This document shows, piece after piece, positions 1 to 12,900 of a stretch of 64,000 bases of DNA. How positions within the stretch are numbered: the first letter of the stretch is position 1; each line of letters opens with the position of its first letter. A program made the translations under genes and the position numbers. Below the pieces are notes generated by a model. It saw only the letters and a list, made by a program, of their open reading frames with translations. It searched no databases and had not been told where the DNA came from. Origin of the DNA: Branchiostoma floridae (Eukaryota; Chordata; Leptocardii; Amphioxiformes; Branchiostomatidae); assembly GCF_000003815.2 (NCBI RefSeq), contig NC_049979.1, positions 6,726,196 through 6,790,195 of the forward strand, read 5' to 3'.

Positions 1-44
1 TGTAATGATATATGTTGATAGATTTATCAGGACTTGATATAATC

Positions 45-160
45 TTTATCTCTATTATATTTCATCTGACCCTTACCTCCCTCATGACCTCAATGAAAAG
101 CATTCTGCAGGCCAATTTGAGCTTCTCATGAATAAAACAAAGGTTCAAAATAATAACTCC
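45..160. repeat. Dispersed repeat, copy 1
   Basis: A segment containing 'catgacctcaatgaaaagc', a 'ctgcaggcc' core and 'aaacaaaggttca' recurs at about 37935-38070 in the same orientation and, more diverged and reversed, near 48780-48860. It lies in a TTC27 intron. The class is not recognised. Confidence 0.55.
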
Positions 161-363
161 AACAAGTGTCCTTAAGAGGAGTTGTGCCCTTGTATGACTC
201 AGTAGAAGTAGTAAGCTGTGCCCTTGTTGCCTGCATGAAAATGCAGGACCTGGTATAGTTTTCAGTTTCGTTGTCTGTGAAATTTACAAAAACTGAATAG
301 TTCATGCAGGTGTGAGGTCTCCGAACTCTTGTTGTTTCAAGTCTGTGTGTCTGCTGTCCTGAC

Positions 364-3252
364 CTGTGAGTTCCACCTGGAGACGAGCCAGCTTCGCAGC
401 AGTGCTGAAGTGTTCCTGTGCTGCTTTGTACTGGTAGTAGTGCAGACAGGTGTAGCCTGCTTCCAGCTGGTACAGCACCTGCAGCCACCTGCAGCTGTCG
501 GAGAACAGCACTTCTTCCTTCGCTGTAACTGTGGACCAAGAAAGCTTCTCTGTAACTGTGGACCAAGAAAACTTCTCTGTAACTGTGGACCAAGAAAACT
601 TGGTCAAGCTGGCCATACTGCTGTAAGGAGAAATGTAAATATTTCTGAGCAGTGTATGGGTATCGATTATTTCATCAATACTATTAAAATTTAATACTTT
701 CTTTTTCTTTTAAGTGTAGACTTTCAGACTTTTTGATAATCTTCTCCGCTCTTTGACAAAAATATTACACGAATCAGTATCAACCTACTTTAGATAAAGC
801 ATTAAAAATGACACTAATATGACAGTGCTAAAAGACAGACTGTACATTTACTTACCATCTTGTATGTATTTGAGAGCCAGTTTCTGGAGAGATGGCAGCC
901 TAGACTCTTCCATGAGCTGCTGGTGTACCCACACACATCTCAGGCCCCACCAACTTGCAGTCTGGGGGACAGGAGAATTAGACCTTCAGCTGCTGGCTAG
1001 TACATATCACCTTAGCCTGTGTTTACACAGTCTCTCGCTGGCTGGGGTTAATGACCCCCTCCTCCTAGGGCGGTGGCAATTGTAGGGCCGGCTGCTAGGG
1101 GCATGATTCTAGTCAGGCTACACATCACCTTCCTTGTATACATTTCTTTTCTTCAAATATGCCTTTGAAATTTAAGATTTCTCTTGCCTCTTCATACTTC
1201 TTTCTTTCTTATTTTTTGTTACATGCTTTTCTTGACACATCAACAATTTCTCCTTATCTAATGATTTAAAAAATCACAAGAACCTTCCCTGCACACTGTT
1301 CTATTAGCAAATGCATGCTATGGCATACCAGTATCAAAGCAGATTTACAAGTATGATCCCATACACTCAGCTCTGTGATGGAAAGACTACAGCCAGGAGC
1401 TGATGCTCTCTAGTTGTATCTGTCTAAAAACACTGAAAGAGAAATGACAGACCTGACAGTGCGTGAGGTGGTGATAGTTGTCCATCAGCAGTGTCCGAGC
1501 TGCCAGGAAGTACAGCAGGTTGGAGCACAGAGGGTAGACGCTCTCCCCGTCACAGGTTAGGGCCTGCCCAACTGTCTCTAACAAATCCTGTGAAGCAGAA
1601 CATGGTCAGCAAAACACAGGGTACACACCTTTCCCTTCACAGGCTACAAACTCTGTAGAACAGAAACATGGCTGAATAAAGGAATACATAGGCTTATTTG
1701 GGCAGCCCTGGCTGTGTGTTCGGAACAGCCAAACCAATAAATAAATCCAAGGAATACATGTTCTCTCTTAGCTTGCTCATCAAAGCCCTTTCCTTCCAAT
1801 AAGGATGGAGGCCACCTCTCTATATCAAAGCATGAGAACAACAATTTGTAGTAGAAGCTTTACCCAATCTCAGATAAAGGAAAATAAAGGGGAAAAAAAT
1901 CTCCAAGCAGATCCTACGGTGCCATAAGCTGGCCAAGGAGTATAGCCGGCCAAAGGGAGTCAAAAGGGCCTGTTTGACTCTCTTTGGCTAGTTATAATCC
2001 TTGGCCAGCTTTGATACTATCATATGGCACGGTATGATCTACTTGGAGATTAGGAAAAAACACTGACCTTTTGTTCCTGTCTGTAAGCCTGTGGGAGGAT
2101 GTCAGTCTGGTTCCCCCCCACGGGTGGACCGGTCCAGTTGGACTGGACAAACATCTGTAGGCAGGCTATCCCGGTCTGGAGAACACACAGCTCCCTGGGA
2201 CAGAGATGTACCATAAAATGGTGATTAGAATTTTACAGGACTGTTAATGATATGATATTATATATCGGGTGTATTTGAAGCCAGTAGGCACCCAATGTGT
2301 TGAGTAATGAGGCTGATTAACGTGGCCGGGGCTCCTCCTTGAGCATGGGACCCCCGTTTTATGTCCCTTCCGGAAGACAATTTCGTGGAATTGTTCATAG
2401 GGCTACAGCATCCGGTCGTTCTTGGTTGGTCTCCCATCCAAGTACTGTACGGGAGACCTGGCACAACTCCGTCTTGTAATTAGCCAGCGAAAGGGTATGT
2501 CACCCCGTAAGGGCTGGTATAACCCCGTTGTGTGTAAACATGTGCAAACATGTGTGATCACGTCGACCGATGATGATAACTTCATGTCTGTGTTAGAGGA
2601 TATTAGATACTTTTACTATTTGCACTTTTACCTGTCTAGCGGTGTATCACAAGCTGTGTCATCCCCTGTGTTAGACAGGTACTCCTGTACCTGCCTGCTG
2701 AGGAAGTCTGGGTAGGGCTGTCTTGCTGGAACATCCCGGTCTGTTCCCAGGATGTTTCTGGCTGCAGCAGTCTTCAGCACCTGTCCATAGTCTCCCTTGC
2801 ACAGGTGTCCACAGAGCCTATCAACTTCTGCTTGTTGGAGGAAAGGCAGATGGAGTTTAGTCAGGTGCAGAATAAGTGTGCACGACAACAACAACGAAGT
2901 CCGGCTCTTTATAGATTATGATCATTATGAACACTATACTTTTTCAGAGCTGTGATTAACACAGTGGTAATGTGTATTGCTTAATAATTATATAGCGTTC
3001 TAACGTTAGACATGGATTCAGTAGACAACAGGGAGTAACGTTAACGTTAGAGATCTTCAGAGAACCGGAAATGGAGCGAACAACAACAGCGTAGCGTAAA
3101 CTTTCGAAGGAAAATTAACTTTCCCAGTGGCAACCGGACACTGCTGTCTTACCTGTGTTTTCGCCTACATCAGTGACACAGGTAATGCCATTCAGGATGT
3201 CCAGTTCCAAAGAAGTACGGAGCACATGGCTGTCGTCTGCTCGTGCGTCCAT
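364..3252 (-). CDS. TTC27: TTC27 (tetratricopeptide repeat protein 27), 5' exons only
   Basis: Six exons on the minus strand: 3153-3252, 2632-2830, 2068-2194, 1453-1587, 856-961 and 364-522. All join in phase with GT-AG sites. The start ATG at 3252 opens with MDARADDSHVLRTSLELDIL. Recognition rests on stretches shared with vertebrate TTC27: SNWTGPPV in exon 3, DGESVYPL in exon 4, WWGLRC followed by HQQLMEES in exon 5, and LEAGYTCLHYYQYKAAQ then LQVELTG in exon 6. These cover roughly the N-terminal third; the TPR array itself would lie beyond the left edge. TTC27 is a conserved TPR protein of poorly defined function (the yeast relative is Emw1). The 3' limit of exon 6 is the least certain boundary, because the frame stays open to 302. 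The gene is divergent from DCAF5. Confidence 0.9.
523..603. repeat. Three 27-base tandem copies at a splice acceptor of TTC27
   Basis: Units at 523-549, 550-576 and 577-603 differ at only a few positions. On the minus strand each unit ends with a GTTACAG acceptor-like sequence. The copy next to TTC27 exon 6 is the acceptor used in the model (exon starts at 522). The unit length is a multiple of three and the minus frame stays open through all copies, so use of an outer acceptor would add nine or eighteen residues in frame. Confidence 0.9.
1899..2051. mobile_element. MITE, family A, in TTC27 intron
   Basis: A palindromic element with ends 'tctccaagcagatcctacgg' and its approximate reverse complement. 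Internal stems contain 'ggccaaggagtatagccggc'. It is related to the copies at 35722-35881 and 55499-55604. The right end lies about 15 bases from the 5' splice site of exon 3 (exon ends at 2068). It has no coding capacity. Confidence 0.85.
2265..2590 (-). mobile_element. 5S-rRNA-headed SINE (SINE3-like)
   Basis: The reverse complement of 2396-2449 contains 'agtacttggatgggagacc' followed shortly by 'ccggatgctgtagcc', a close match to the 3' half of 5S rRNA. Further toward the minus-strand head, 'ttataccagcccttacgg' loosely resembles the 5S 5' end. Partial relatives lie at about 9597-9718 (head) and 22420-22512 (tail side). It sits in the TTC27 intron between exons 2 and 3. It is too diverged to be a functional 5S gene. 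Confidence 0.75.
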
Positions 3253-3941
3253 CTTTCACCAACTTCAATAATTAAGATTCAGCTGTCTACACTTTTGCCG
3301 GCTTTGCCCACATAATGTAACCTTCTCAAAACATAGATTCTAACAATTATGAGTATGCATCGTCAAAACTTTAAATAATACGTGATATATCATATAATCA
3401 TTTTAAAATTATTTACATTTTGTTGTCTAGTATTGTATATTTAGTCTAAATATTAAAAGGCACTATATAAATTATACACATGGCACCTAAGTAGTCGCTA
3501 GTAACTTCATGGTTCAAAAGCGCCGACTAGAGAGCAATGATAAAAATGCAGGAGATAATCGCGTCGTTTGAGTTGCAGTTTGATATAAAACTGCTAAAAG
3601 TCGCTTCAATACCACATGCTGCAGAAATTTGGACCATGCCAAATATTGTGTTAAAATACTATTGTATTGTATCTCTTTATTTGGAATTAATGTTGTAACA
3701 TCCAGGTATTTTACAAAAGAAAAAAATCATATTGCAGCAACAGATGTATCCATTTATTGATAAATCATCGGACCCAGGAAACAGATATGGTATGATCCCT
3801 CCCCCCCGACTAATGCACTTGGGTGTTCCAGTCCAGCCCGGGGCTCATTTGGAATCGATAGGGTGACGGCAGACCGGAGCAAGGGGCAAAACACATATCT
3901 GGTAACGTCGGTGGTACCTACATGGTGTAGAGACCGGCACG
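3253..3941. promoter_or_regulatory. Shared upstream region of TTC27 and DCAF5
   Basis: The two start codons face away from each other across 689 bases with no exon between them. I see no clear TATA box. The sequence is AT-rich in the middle, with a C-run near 3798. A head-to-head arrangement suggests a shared promoter region, but transcription starts cannot be placed from sequence alone. Confidence 0.5.
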
Positions 3942-6900
3942 ATGTTCCACCGGAGCTGGTGTTTCTCGCCCGTGAACTTCACGGCGAACCGGAGCATCAG
4001 CGGCGAGCAACTCCTGAAGCAGGGCTTCCTCCGGGAGCGGCTCGGCGCCTGTCGCAGCCTGTACCGCAAGGACCTCTTCGGTCACTATGGATGTGTCAAC
4101 GCCATCGAGTTCTCCAATCATGGCGGGGACTTTCTCATTTCGGGTGAGTCCCTACTTGTTGTCCTTCTGTCCCGATCTCATGCCATATCCGACTTGACGT
4201 ACTTGTTTAAAAAGTACATTTACAAGTAAATTTCCTGTTGTGGAGCCGCCGCACCGGGAAAGATGTCCAGAGACGTGCCGCCCGGTGGGAGGGCGTGACG
4301 GTGGAAGATGAAATTATCTGGCCATCATCATTGCAGTCGGGAGAATAACGCAAGATTTCCTGACCGGACGTGTTCTGTTTGCTTAGCGCTGGTCACGACC
4401 ACAGCAAGAAAATCGGTCAGACAAAAGCTGCATCTCCAGCCGAAATAATTTTACACGATGACCCAAATTCCTGGGGAGAAACAGGGGGACGTGAAGGTGT
4501 GTAAACAACAACAATAACATATTGTCGTGCAGGTTGGAGTCGGGCAGGCGTTCAGGTGTCAGTGCCCGCAGCAGGTGTCTGAACAGAGGATCATCTGATC
4601 TTGCAAATTGATATTTTCTGGACCATTTCCTTATGAGTTATGGTGCACCAGTAGCCAGGTATATGATGTTGGCATATATTTACCTGCATAGCCAGTCAGA
4701 TGTTTTTCTCTTGAAGTAGGGTTAAACTTAAGCAGTGAGCACCTGGGCAGGTAAACCTACAGACATGCTGCAGTGCTGGTTCAGCCTCATAGATCACCCA
4801 GCCTCCTGGGGCTTCTGTTGGTGATGGCAGAACTGACAAATGTGTTCCACAGACATGGGGTTTCTACAAGGAAGTTACAGGAGCTATAGGGGAGGATCGT
4901 CTGATATCTTAAGTAAAGGAAGAATCGGTTTCAGCAAATGCAGGTACAGTCTGACAGGGCCTGGAATTGTGTCAGTGGTGCATCTTCGGGAATTTCTTTC
5001 TCTGTGCAGAAAGTGTTAGGTTACAACAAGGACATCGGTTACTAGGAGCTGCTTTTGCCTCACAGTACGGGGAATATATCACTTCTTTTCAAGTGTCTTT
5101 GTAGCCTATTATTTAAACCCTTTGCTTTTGTGAGTTTCAATCACAATGCAAAGGCAGTTACATATCACTCTGGGAATTCATTGTAACAGATTACCATGTT
5201 CTAATTTATGAAGGCCAAATATTATAAAACAGCAGGAAGAAAAAGAATCTGTTATAAAATAGAGGCATACTCTGCATAGAACATTCAACAACAGTGCAGA
5301 GAGCAGTGGTATTAAAGTACAGAATTCAAGAGGTCAATAATTCCTTGCTGTATAAACAAACACTGGCCACACTTTGTTCTGCTGAAATTGAACTATTGTT
5401 GCATGTTACTGTAAATGTAGAAACTTTCGCGGTGGTTTTATATTCACAGTTTTCACGGTGGCTGCTGAACCGCGAACTTAAAACCACCGCGAATATTCAT
5501 ATGAATATGCGACTGCAGTACAGTACTTAAAATAAGTGCGTGGGATGGCGCTGCCGTGAATTCAAAAACAGCGCAAACACTTCATTTTACTGCTGCCGTG
5601 AAAATAAAACCCCGCGAACTTAAATAATGTATATATTGGGAATCCTCATCAGAGCTCAAAATATTTCTGTTTCCTGCAATATGTGATGTTTTGAATTTCC
5701 TGGAAATGCTGTGAGTTGCTTTTTTTTTGTGTTGTAGCTAGGCAGTAGGTCAACCAGGAACCAGCAAAGCCTTTTCTATATTAGTCCACAACAATGCCGA
5801 TGCCTCCGTAGTGATAAAGTTTTGCATCCTGCCTTCTTTGACAAATATTCAGCCCTTTGGCCTGAGATTGTCCGCCTACTGCCGAAATCGTAAAAGAAAC
5901 TCCGGTATAAGGTCGTAAAAGCCATTCAACCCTACCCATAACCAGAAAGGCTTGAAGAATTCATAGCAGGGAAAGAATGTAGTAAGTATCTTTGAAAAAG
6001 ACTGTCACTGTTCTTGAGTTATTGTCATTGACGTTGACATTTTTTCCCTTTTCATGACTTCAGTTATCTATGCATTTTGACTGCTCTGGTTAGAGGGTGA
6101 GCATGGGGGGTCCTGACAACGATTTACGCTGAATTCAGGAGAACCCCCTACGTATTGCGGTAAATCAAGAGAGGCAATTACGCTAAATTCCGTCGCCTCA
6201 CTACGATTTACGTTGATAAAAAAGATGGTTTTCCCTACGAATTACGGGAAATAAAATAGGCTGCCTACGCCTTACGTAAAAGAGCATGTAGACCCTCTGG
6301 TTAAGCTGGAAGAGCTAAATGTTGGTGCATCCATTCCTTCATCCTAAACATAATCATGTTTACTCATACTGCTTTGGAACCCTTCCAGTTCTACTTCTAC
6401 TGGAAAAAAGGGGGCAGCACTGAGAATGTTTGGCATTGCTGCAATGTATATTTTGGGGATCACAGAAAGACAGACAGACAGACTGGCACACTGACAGACA
6501 CTCAGACTTGAGTGAGAGTGTCAGAAGTGAGACTGAGAGTGTCAGCGTTTGCTTTTGGGCATTATAGAAGGCTTAACTCCGTTTGGCCTCAAATTAATAC
6601 GTTAAACGTTTGAGTTATGTGAAAAGAAGTGTAAATGTATGTATGATTTGGCACCCAATATAATCATTTATCAATAATATATGCCTGGTTTTCCTTTTAT
6701 TGCATGTCCTCAATCTCAATAAATGAAAATTAAGATTAAAATTAAAATTAACATTCCCACAAACAGCTACCCCGCCACACTTCATTAAGCATGCTGTTCG
6801 CTTCTTCAGAGACTATCAAGATTCATCATTTCTGATTCAAGTAAACAACAATTAATTTGCAATTCAACCGCTGTCAGGGATACGGATTAACTGGCAAACT

Positions 6901-9900
6901 ACAGTTGCTCTTTGAGCGATGTTGTTTTCGGGCTGGTTTACCCTCGGGGATGGCTTTACAAAGAGTCTTTCGTATGTCAGTTGGCAGGTTGAGAAACAGG
7001 TTGTTGAGTGTGAGATGTAGTTACATGTAATGTATGAACAATGTGCTAGCTTTGTGAAAGCTGTAGGTAACGTTATAGTAGACCTCAGTCAGAATCATTC
7101 ACATTGGGTAATTTCTGTGCCTTTAGGGCCAGTGTCGGCAGCGTTGTTGAATGCTGCTGTATGTTGGGATATCAGTTGGAACTACCGGTAACACCCAGTT
7201 GGGCCCTGTACTAAGGTCAACATGTGACTTGCCTCTTCCATTTGGTATGCTAAAAACACAGCCTCCAAGGGCATTGTGCTGGCATCTCCTGCCCAGCAGC
7301 ACAATGTGCAACCCTTCCTGACACAAGTCTTACATCCAGCCCCCTTCATGGCCACAATGGGAAGCCTGGGGAAAATACTGCTGTCTGATATACAATGGCA
7401 GCCACTGCAATCAAAAATACCTTCTACCAGCACTGGTCTTATAGTCACATTTAACATGATACATTGTACTGACATTCCCTGCCCAGCAGCACAATGTAAC
7501 ACACATCTTTACATCTAGGGCGCAAATACATTTTTCTGCATACCTGCACTGGTGAAGGTAACATTAAAAATTACCTGCACCAGACAAATTTTACCTGCAC
7601 CACTCTGAATTTAGGAAGTATGGATCATGCTAAAATTGTTCAGGAACCATTGCTGTTTTTTTCTTTTATAGTTTATAGGTGGTAACAGTCAATGCAGCTA
7701 ATAGCAATCCATATACACCTACATGATGGGACATTTATATATAAAACCCAGTACATGGACCAGTGCAGGTTAGGTGCAGGTAGACATCAGAAATACCTGC
7801 ACAGCTCCAATTTTACCTGCACTAACCTGCATATGCAGGTGGTATTTCGAGCCCTGTACATCCAGGGCCCTTCATGACAACAATTTGTAACCTGGGGAAA
7901 ACACTGCTGTCTGATATACAATGGCAGCCACTGCAATCAAAAATACCTTTTACCAGGACTGGTCTTGAAGCCTCATACCACATCTAAGATGATACATTGT
8001 ACAGGTACTTGATTATACTATGGAGTGTTGCCCTGTGTGCCAGGAGACTAATGTGTAACAATAGTTCACCTTTATATGCGGGGTAACCTATATCCGTTTT
8101 TTTTCTACCGGTGTAAAAAAATCCTGATGTCAAGACAAAGGACGGAGGTTTTAAACAGCAATTTATTGGATATATGATATTGATATCCCTAAATGCACTG
8201 CTTTTAAATACAACAGATAAAGGTTAACCTGCGGATAAAGGTGAACTAGCGTTACTGGATTAAACCAGAGATTTTACGATAAAAACAGAGATAAGATCTC
8301 CATTTTTATCCAGCTATAGAGATTGAATTGTATTTGAATATTGTTTACCTGGATGTCTAACCTTCATAAATGTATATGATAGATGAGTATGCACATGAAA
8401 GAAGTAAGTAAATTGGAAATGAGGCCCCTCACATTTATGAGATTAAAAATCCAATCTTTGTACATTGGTACATGCATATGTATTTACACAAAATTGTAAT
8501 GTCTATACATTGTAATTTGCTTCTTGTGGGAAGTTGACTTTGATTGATCAGTCATAATCACTGTTTTGACATGGAATATGGTGAACAATTTGATGACGCA
8601 TGATTGTAAACAGTTTATAGATATATTCCACTTAAAACACTGCCACTCTATTTAATCTTAACCACCAAGAAATTAATTTGATTATCAATTTTTTTACTAT
8701 ATATATGTTTTGTTTGAGAAGTTTTCTTGATGATACAATGTACTGTTCACATGTGATAGTAGTCATAACTTATAACATCAACATGCATACATTGTACAAT
8801 GTATTAACCGTTATGCATTCTAATTCATAGTTTAATGGTTGACATGATCACAGCTTTGAAAATATATGTTGGATATATCTGCGCCAGGGATACATCAAAC
8901 AATGACTTGGTGTTTTGAACATTTGAGTGTTTTATTAATTTAGTTTTTGTTCCCAAATGATCAAGACTTTGTTTGAATACGGTACAGAAATGACATTCAA
9001 GTCTAAGTCATTTTAAATCAATATTTTGATTGGTATTTTCCTTGAGAAAAAGGATTATGTTTGATTACTTTAAATGCATTTAAGTTCGCTGGGATTTAAT
9101 TTCGTGGTAGCGGGAAAAAGGTTTTAAGTTCGCGGTTAGCACCATGCACTGTAGTCGCTTTCTGCCATGGAAAAATGTTTGCGGTGGTTTTAAGTTCGCG
9201 GAGGAGCGACCACCGCGAAAGCTGTGAACATTAAACCACCGCGAAAGTTTCTGCATTTACAGTACTATTTTCTTCAAGAAATATTAACATTGGATTATGA
9301 CATTCTTGGAAATTAGTATGCATTTAATCAGTGTGCCAGCTGCATTGGCTCAAACAATAGTCCCAGTATTGGATGTACCTCCTTGGATCTACACACTAGT
9401 ACCCCATGCAGGGTTTGTACAAGTAGGTAGACCTGTGAGCTGCCTGGTGAATAGGAGTCCAAAGGTGAAGGTTTCTGAGTTTGTTTATATGTACATATAC
9501 GGGGCCCAAAATACTTTTTTTCATACCTGCACTGGTGCAGGTAACATTGAACATTACCTTCACCAGACAAAATTTACCTGTACCACTCTTAATTTCATCA
9601 TCATTATCATCGGTCGACGTGATCACACGTTTACACACGACAGGGTTATACCACCCCTTACGGGGTGACATACCCTATTGCTGGCTAATTACAAGACGGG
9701 GATGCGCCAGGTCTCCCGTCCAAAATTTCTGAGGAACTATTGCTATGTTTTCTTTTATATCTTATAGGTGGCAACAGTCAATGCAGCTAATAACTATTCA
9801 CATACATGTACATCATAGGACATTTATGTATAAAACCATTTGTGTATTTGTGTAATAGCGCCATAGACTGTGGTCTAAAAATATAATGAAAAAATGTTTG

Positions 9901-12900
9901 TGGTATTTTTTTTTTGTCGCGGTAGCGCCATAGACTGTGGTCTAAAACTATGATGGAAAAATGTTCACCGTGGTTTTAAGTTCGCAGTGAAGTGGCCACC
10001 GCGAAAACCGCCAACATAAAACCACTGCGAACATTTCTGCATTTACAGTACCCTGCAAGTTAAGGTGAACTAGCATTACACACCTTAGACCCTTGGTACT
10101 TACCTGTCATTATTACATCGTGACAGAGAACATCATATATGACTCCCCCCTGCTGCNNNNNNNNNNNNNNNNNNNNNNNNNNNNNNNNNNNNNNNNNNNN
10201 NNNNNNNNNNNNNNNNNNNNNNNNNNNNNNNNNNNNNNNNNNNNNNNNNNNNNNNNGCGATAAGAGGCAGGATCTTCTCAGCAGGTCTGGACAAAAGGGG
10301 TATGTAGGGAGGATAGATGTAATGGGTTGGTAGTAAGGTGGGAGGGTGGGTGTAGTAAAATTTGGTTGATGGGTGTAGTGGGGTGGATGTAGCAGGGTGG
10401 GTGGGTGTAGTGTAGTAGGGTGGGTGGGTATAGTAGCTAAAGGTGGGTGGATGTAGTGGGGTGGGTGTAGCAGGGTGGGTGGGTGTAGTGGGTTGGTTGG
10501 GTGTAGTGTAGTAGGGTGGGTGGGTGTAGTGGGGTGGGTGGGTGTAGTGTGCTGGGTGTGTTATAGTGGAGTGGGTGGGTGGAGTGGGGTGCGTGGATGG
10601 ATGTAGTAGGGTGGGTGTAGTGAGGTGGGTGTAGTGGGGTGGGTGGGTGTAGTGGGGTGGGTGGGTTTAGTGTGCTGGGTGTGTTATAGTGGAGTGGATG
10701 AGTGTAGTGGGGTGGGTGGATGGATGTAGTAGGGTGGGTGGGTTGGCTGGGTCGCGACAGTGACATTGATATCTAATTGTTGCTGGGGATTTACAATAGA
10801 TGGAAATGCCCATCACATTGATAAAAGTATTATGGCTGCGTAGAGTGATTTGGTTACATTGCTGCATCTTGGTACTGGATGAGTTTTGATAAATGTTTCT
10901 TGGAAATGTTGTGTATTTCATTAATTTGTTTATTCTCATATACAAAGAGACATGAAATCGTAAATAAACTGCCAGATATATTAAGGTTTTTGCTAGTTTG
11001 TTGCCTAGTTCTAACTGTTACTGTTAACTGTTACTCATTTGAATATCATGGTGTAACTTGAAGTAACGTAACAATGTTGTTAGTGATTGTCCATGCCAAT
11101 TTGTGTTTTGTCTCTCCCTGTCAGGTAATGATGAGCAAGTGATTCTACATGACACAGCCAGGTGAGATTTTCTTACAATAATTTGTCAAAGTGTATGGTC
11201 CCATTCAAATCCAGCTGGATGAACACAGTGTACTGTAAATGCCTTTCGGTTTGCTGGAATTAATTTTAGAAGAAAATGGATTGTTCATGGTGGTTTTAAG
11301 TTTTCTTTACTGCGATTCTAGTTCTGTACTGTAATGAAAAAATGGTTTTAATTTCACGGTGAAACAGTCACCATAAAAACTGAACAGTAAACCAATGTAA
11401 AGCGTTAAAGAATTACAGTTTTTTCTATTTGATTCCAATAACAGCTTAAGTATTGCACCGTTGAAACTTTGGCCCTCTCATTCTCCAGTCGGGAGACCAA
11501 GGACGTGTTTCGCCACGAGGACGCCGTGTACGGGCTCAGCGTCGATCCCAACAACGACAACGTCTTTGCCAGCGCCTGTGATGATGGCAGGGTGCTCATC
11601 TGGGACATCCGCGAAAACCCCACAGCAGGTCGGTCTTTTTTTTGTAGTGTTTCCAAGGATACAGGGATGAAGGACAGGGTTGGAGAATTACTCCAAATTT
11701 TCTTCAAGCAATGAGACTGTTTTTAAAAGTAAGGTACATACCAAATTTCCGTCCTGTTCACGGAGAGTGACCTAGACTCAATCTCGTGATAGAGCACAAG
11801 ATTAGGTCAGGCTTGCGTAGATCATTTGCTGTCAAAAATTCGGAAGTAAGTACCTTACCTTTAAAAACAGTCATTGCTTGAAGAAAACCTCTTCAATGAG
11901 GGTTGGACAAGTTTTCGAAAATTCACTTGTCCTACACAAGGGACAAAAAAAATACAGGATGGCTATAACACTGATGTTGATATTCATACTTTTTTACATT
12001 TCCCTCCCAGAGCCCTTCTGCTTGGCCAACTACACATCAGCCTTCCATGCCGTGGTATACAACCCGGTGGAGCCACGGCTGTTAGCCACCGCCAACTCCA
12101 AGGAGGGCATCGCACTCTGGGACATCAGGAAGCCTCGCAGGTGGGGAAAGTGTGAAATGACAGTGTGAAGAAAACTAAGAGATGATAAGATTTGACCACC
12201 TTGGTGATGGTTTGGAAGCAATTGAAATATCATTTTAAGATGAAACAAGTCAGGTTGGGAGAAAAGTACAAACATCAGAAGTGTTGCCAGAATGCCAGTA
12301 GCTTCTTATGGTAGTCATTAGAACTATCCTAACAGCTCCAATTGTTGCAGCAGCTTGGAAACATTTAAGGAATTTCTCTGATGCGTGACTGTGTGAGTTA
12401 GACCTTTAGAGAGAGAGAGAGAGAGAAATGGTTTATTGACCTTTGAGTAGAACTGCTTAAGGTAGTAGTAGTAGTAGTAGTAGTAGTTTTTTGCGTTTCG
12501 TCGCCCTCTGGCGACGAAACGCAATGTATTGGGTTTTACCTTCAGTGCTTCAATGCTTCGATGCATGGATGCTTGGTTTTGGTTCAACGAGACCGCATGC
12601 AACTGCTACAACTGCTTGGTTTTGGTTCAACGAGACCGCATGCAACTGCTACAACTGCTACAACGGAAATACCATTGCATTGTGGTTTCGGACTTCAATA
12701 TCCTGGAAAATGGCCATATAACATCTATTCCACAAGATTGCACAAGAAAAAAAAAAGATTTCATCAAGAAAGCGACCGAAAATCGACATAAATAATACTA
12801 TGTAGTGAGGTTAAAGCATAATGTACACTCACATAGCTCAGTCGGTAAAGTCCTATGCCTTCAGATCCGAAAGTACCTGGTTCGAAACCGAGAGCGGATA

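Larger units (their letters stand above)
4144..11124 (+). other. Large DCAF5 intron region, repeat-filled
   Basis: About 7 kb between recognised DCAF5 exons, including the assembly gap. It holds dispersed repeats (listed separately) and an unclassified segment at 6107-6300 with several related 'gatttacg'/'aattacg' words. It also has AT-rich unique-looking sequence from 8100 to 9060 and a minisatellite at 10316-10752. No exon with WD40 similarity was found by eye, although at least one is expected here. Confidence 0.6.

Noticed and set aside
126-593. Long minus-strand reading frame overlapping TTC27 exon 6
   Set aside because: A different frame from the TTC27 exon; its repeated phrase comes from the 27-base tandem repeat.
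10437-10766. Pro/Thr/His-rich reading frame
   Set aside because: Pure minisatellite translation with no start context or neighbouring exons.
12826-12900. Possible tRNA gene
   Set aside because: A- and B-box words are present, but the D and acceptor stems do not pair and the unit recurs with a shared non-tRNA body, so it is a SINE head.
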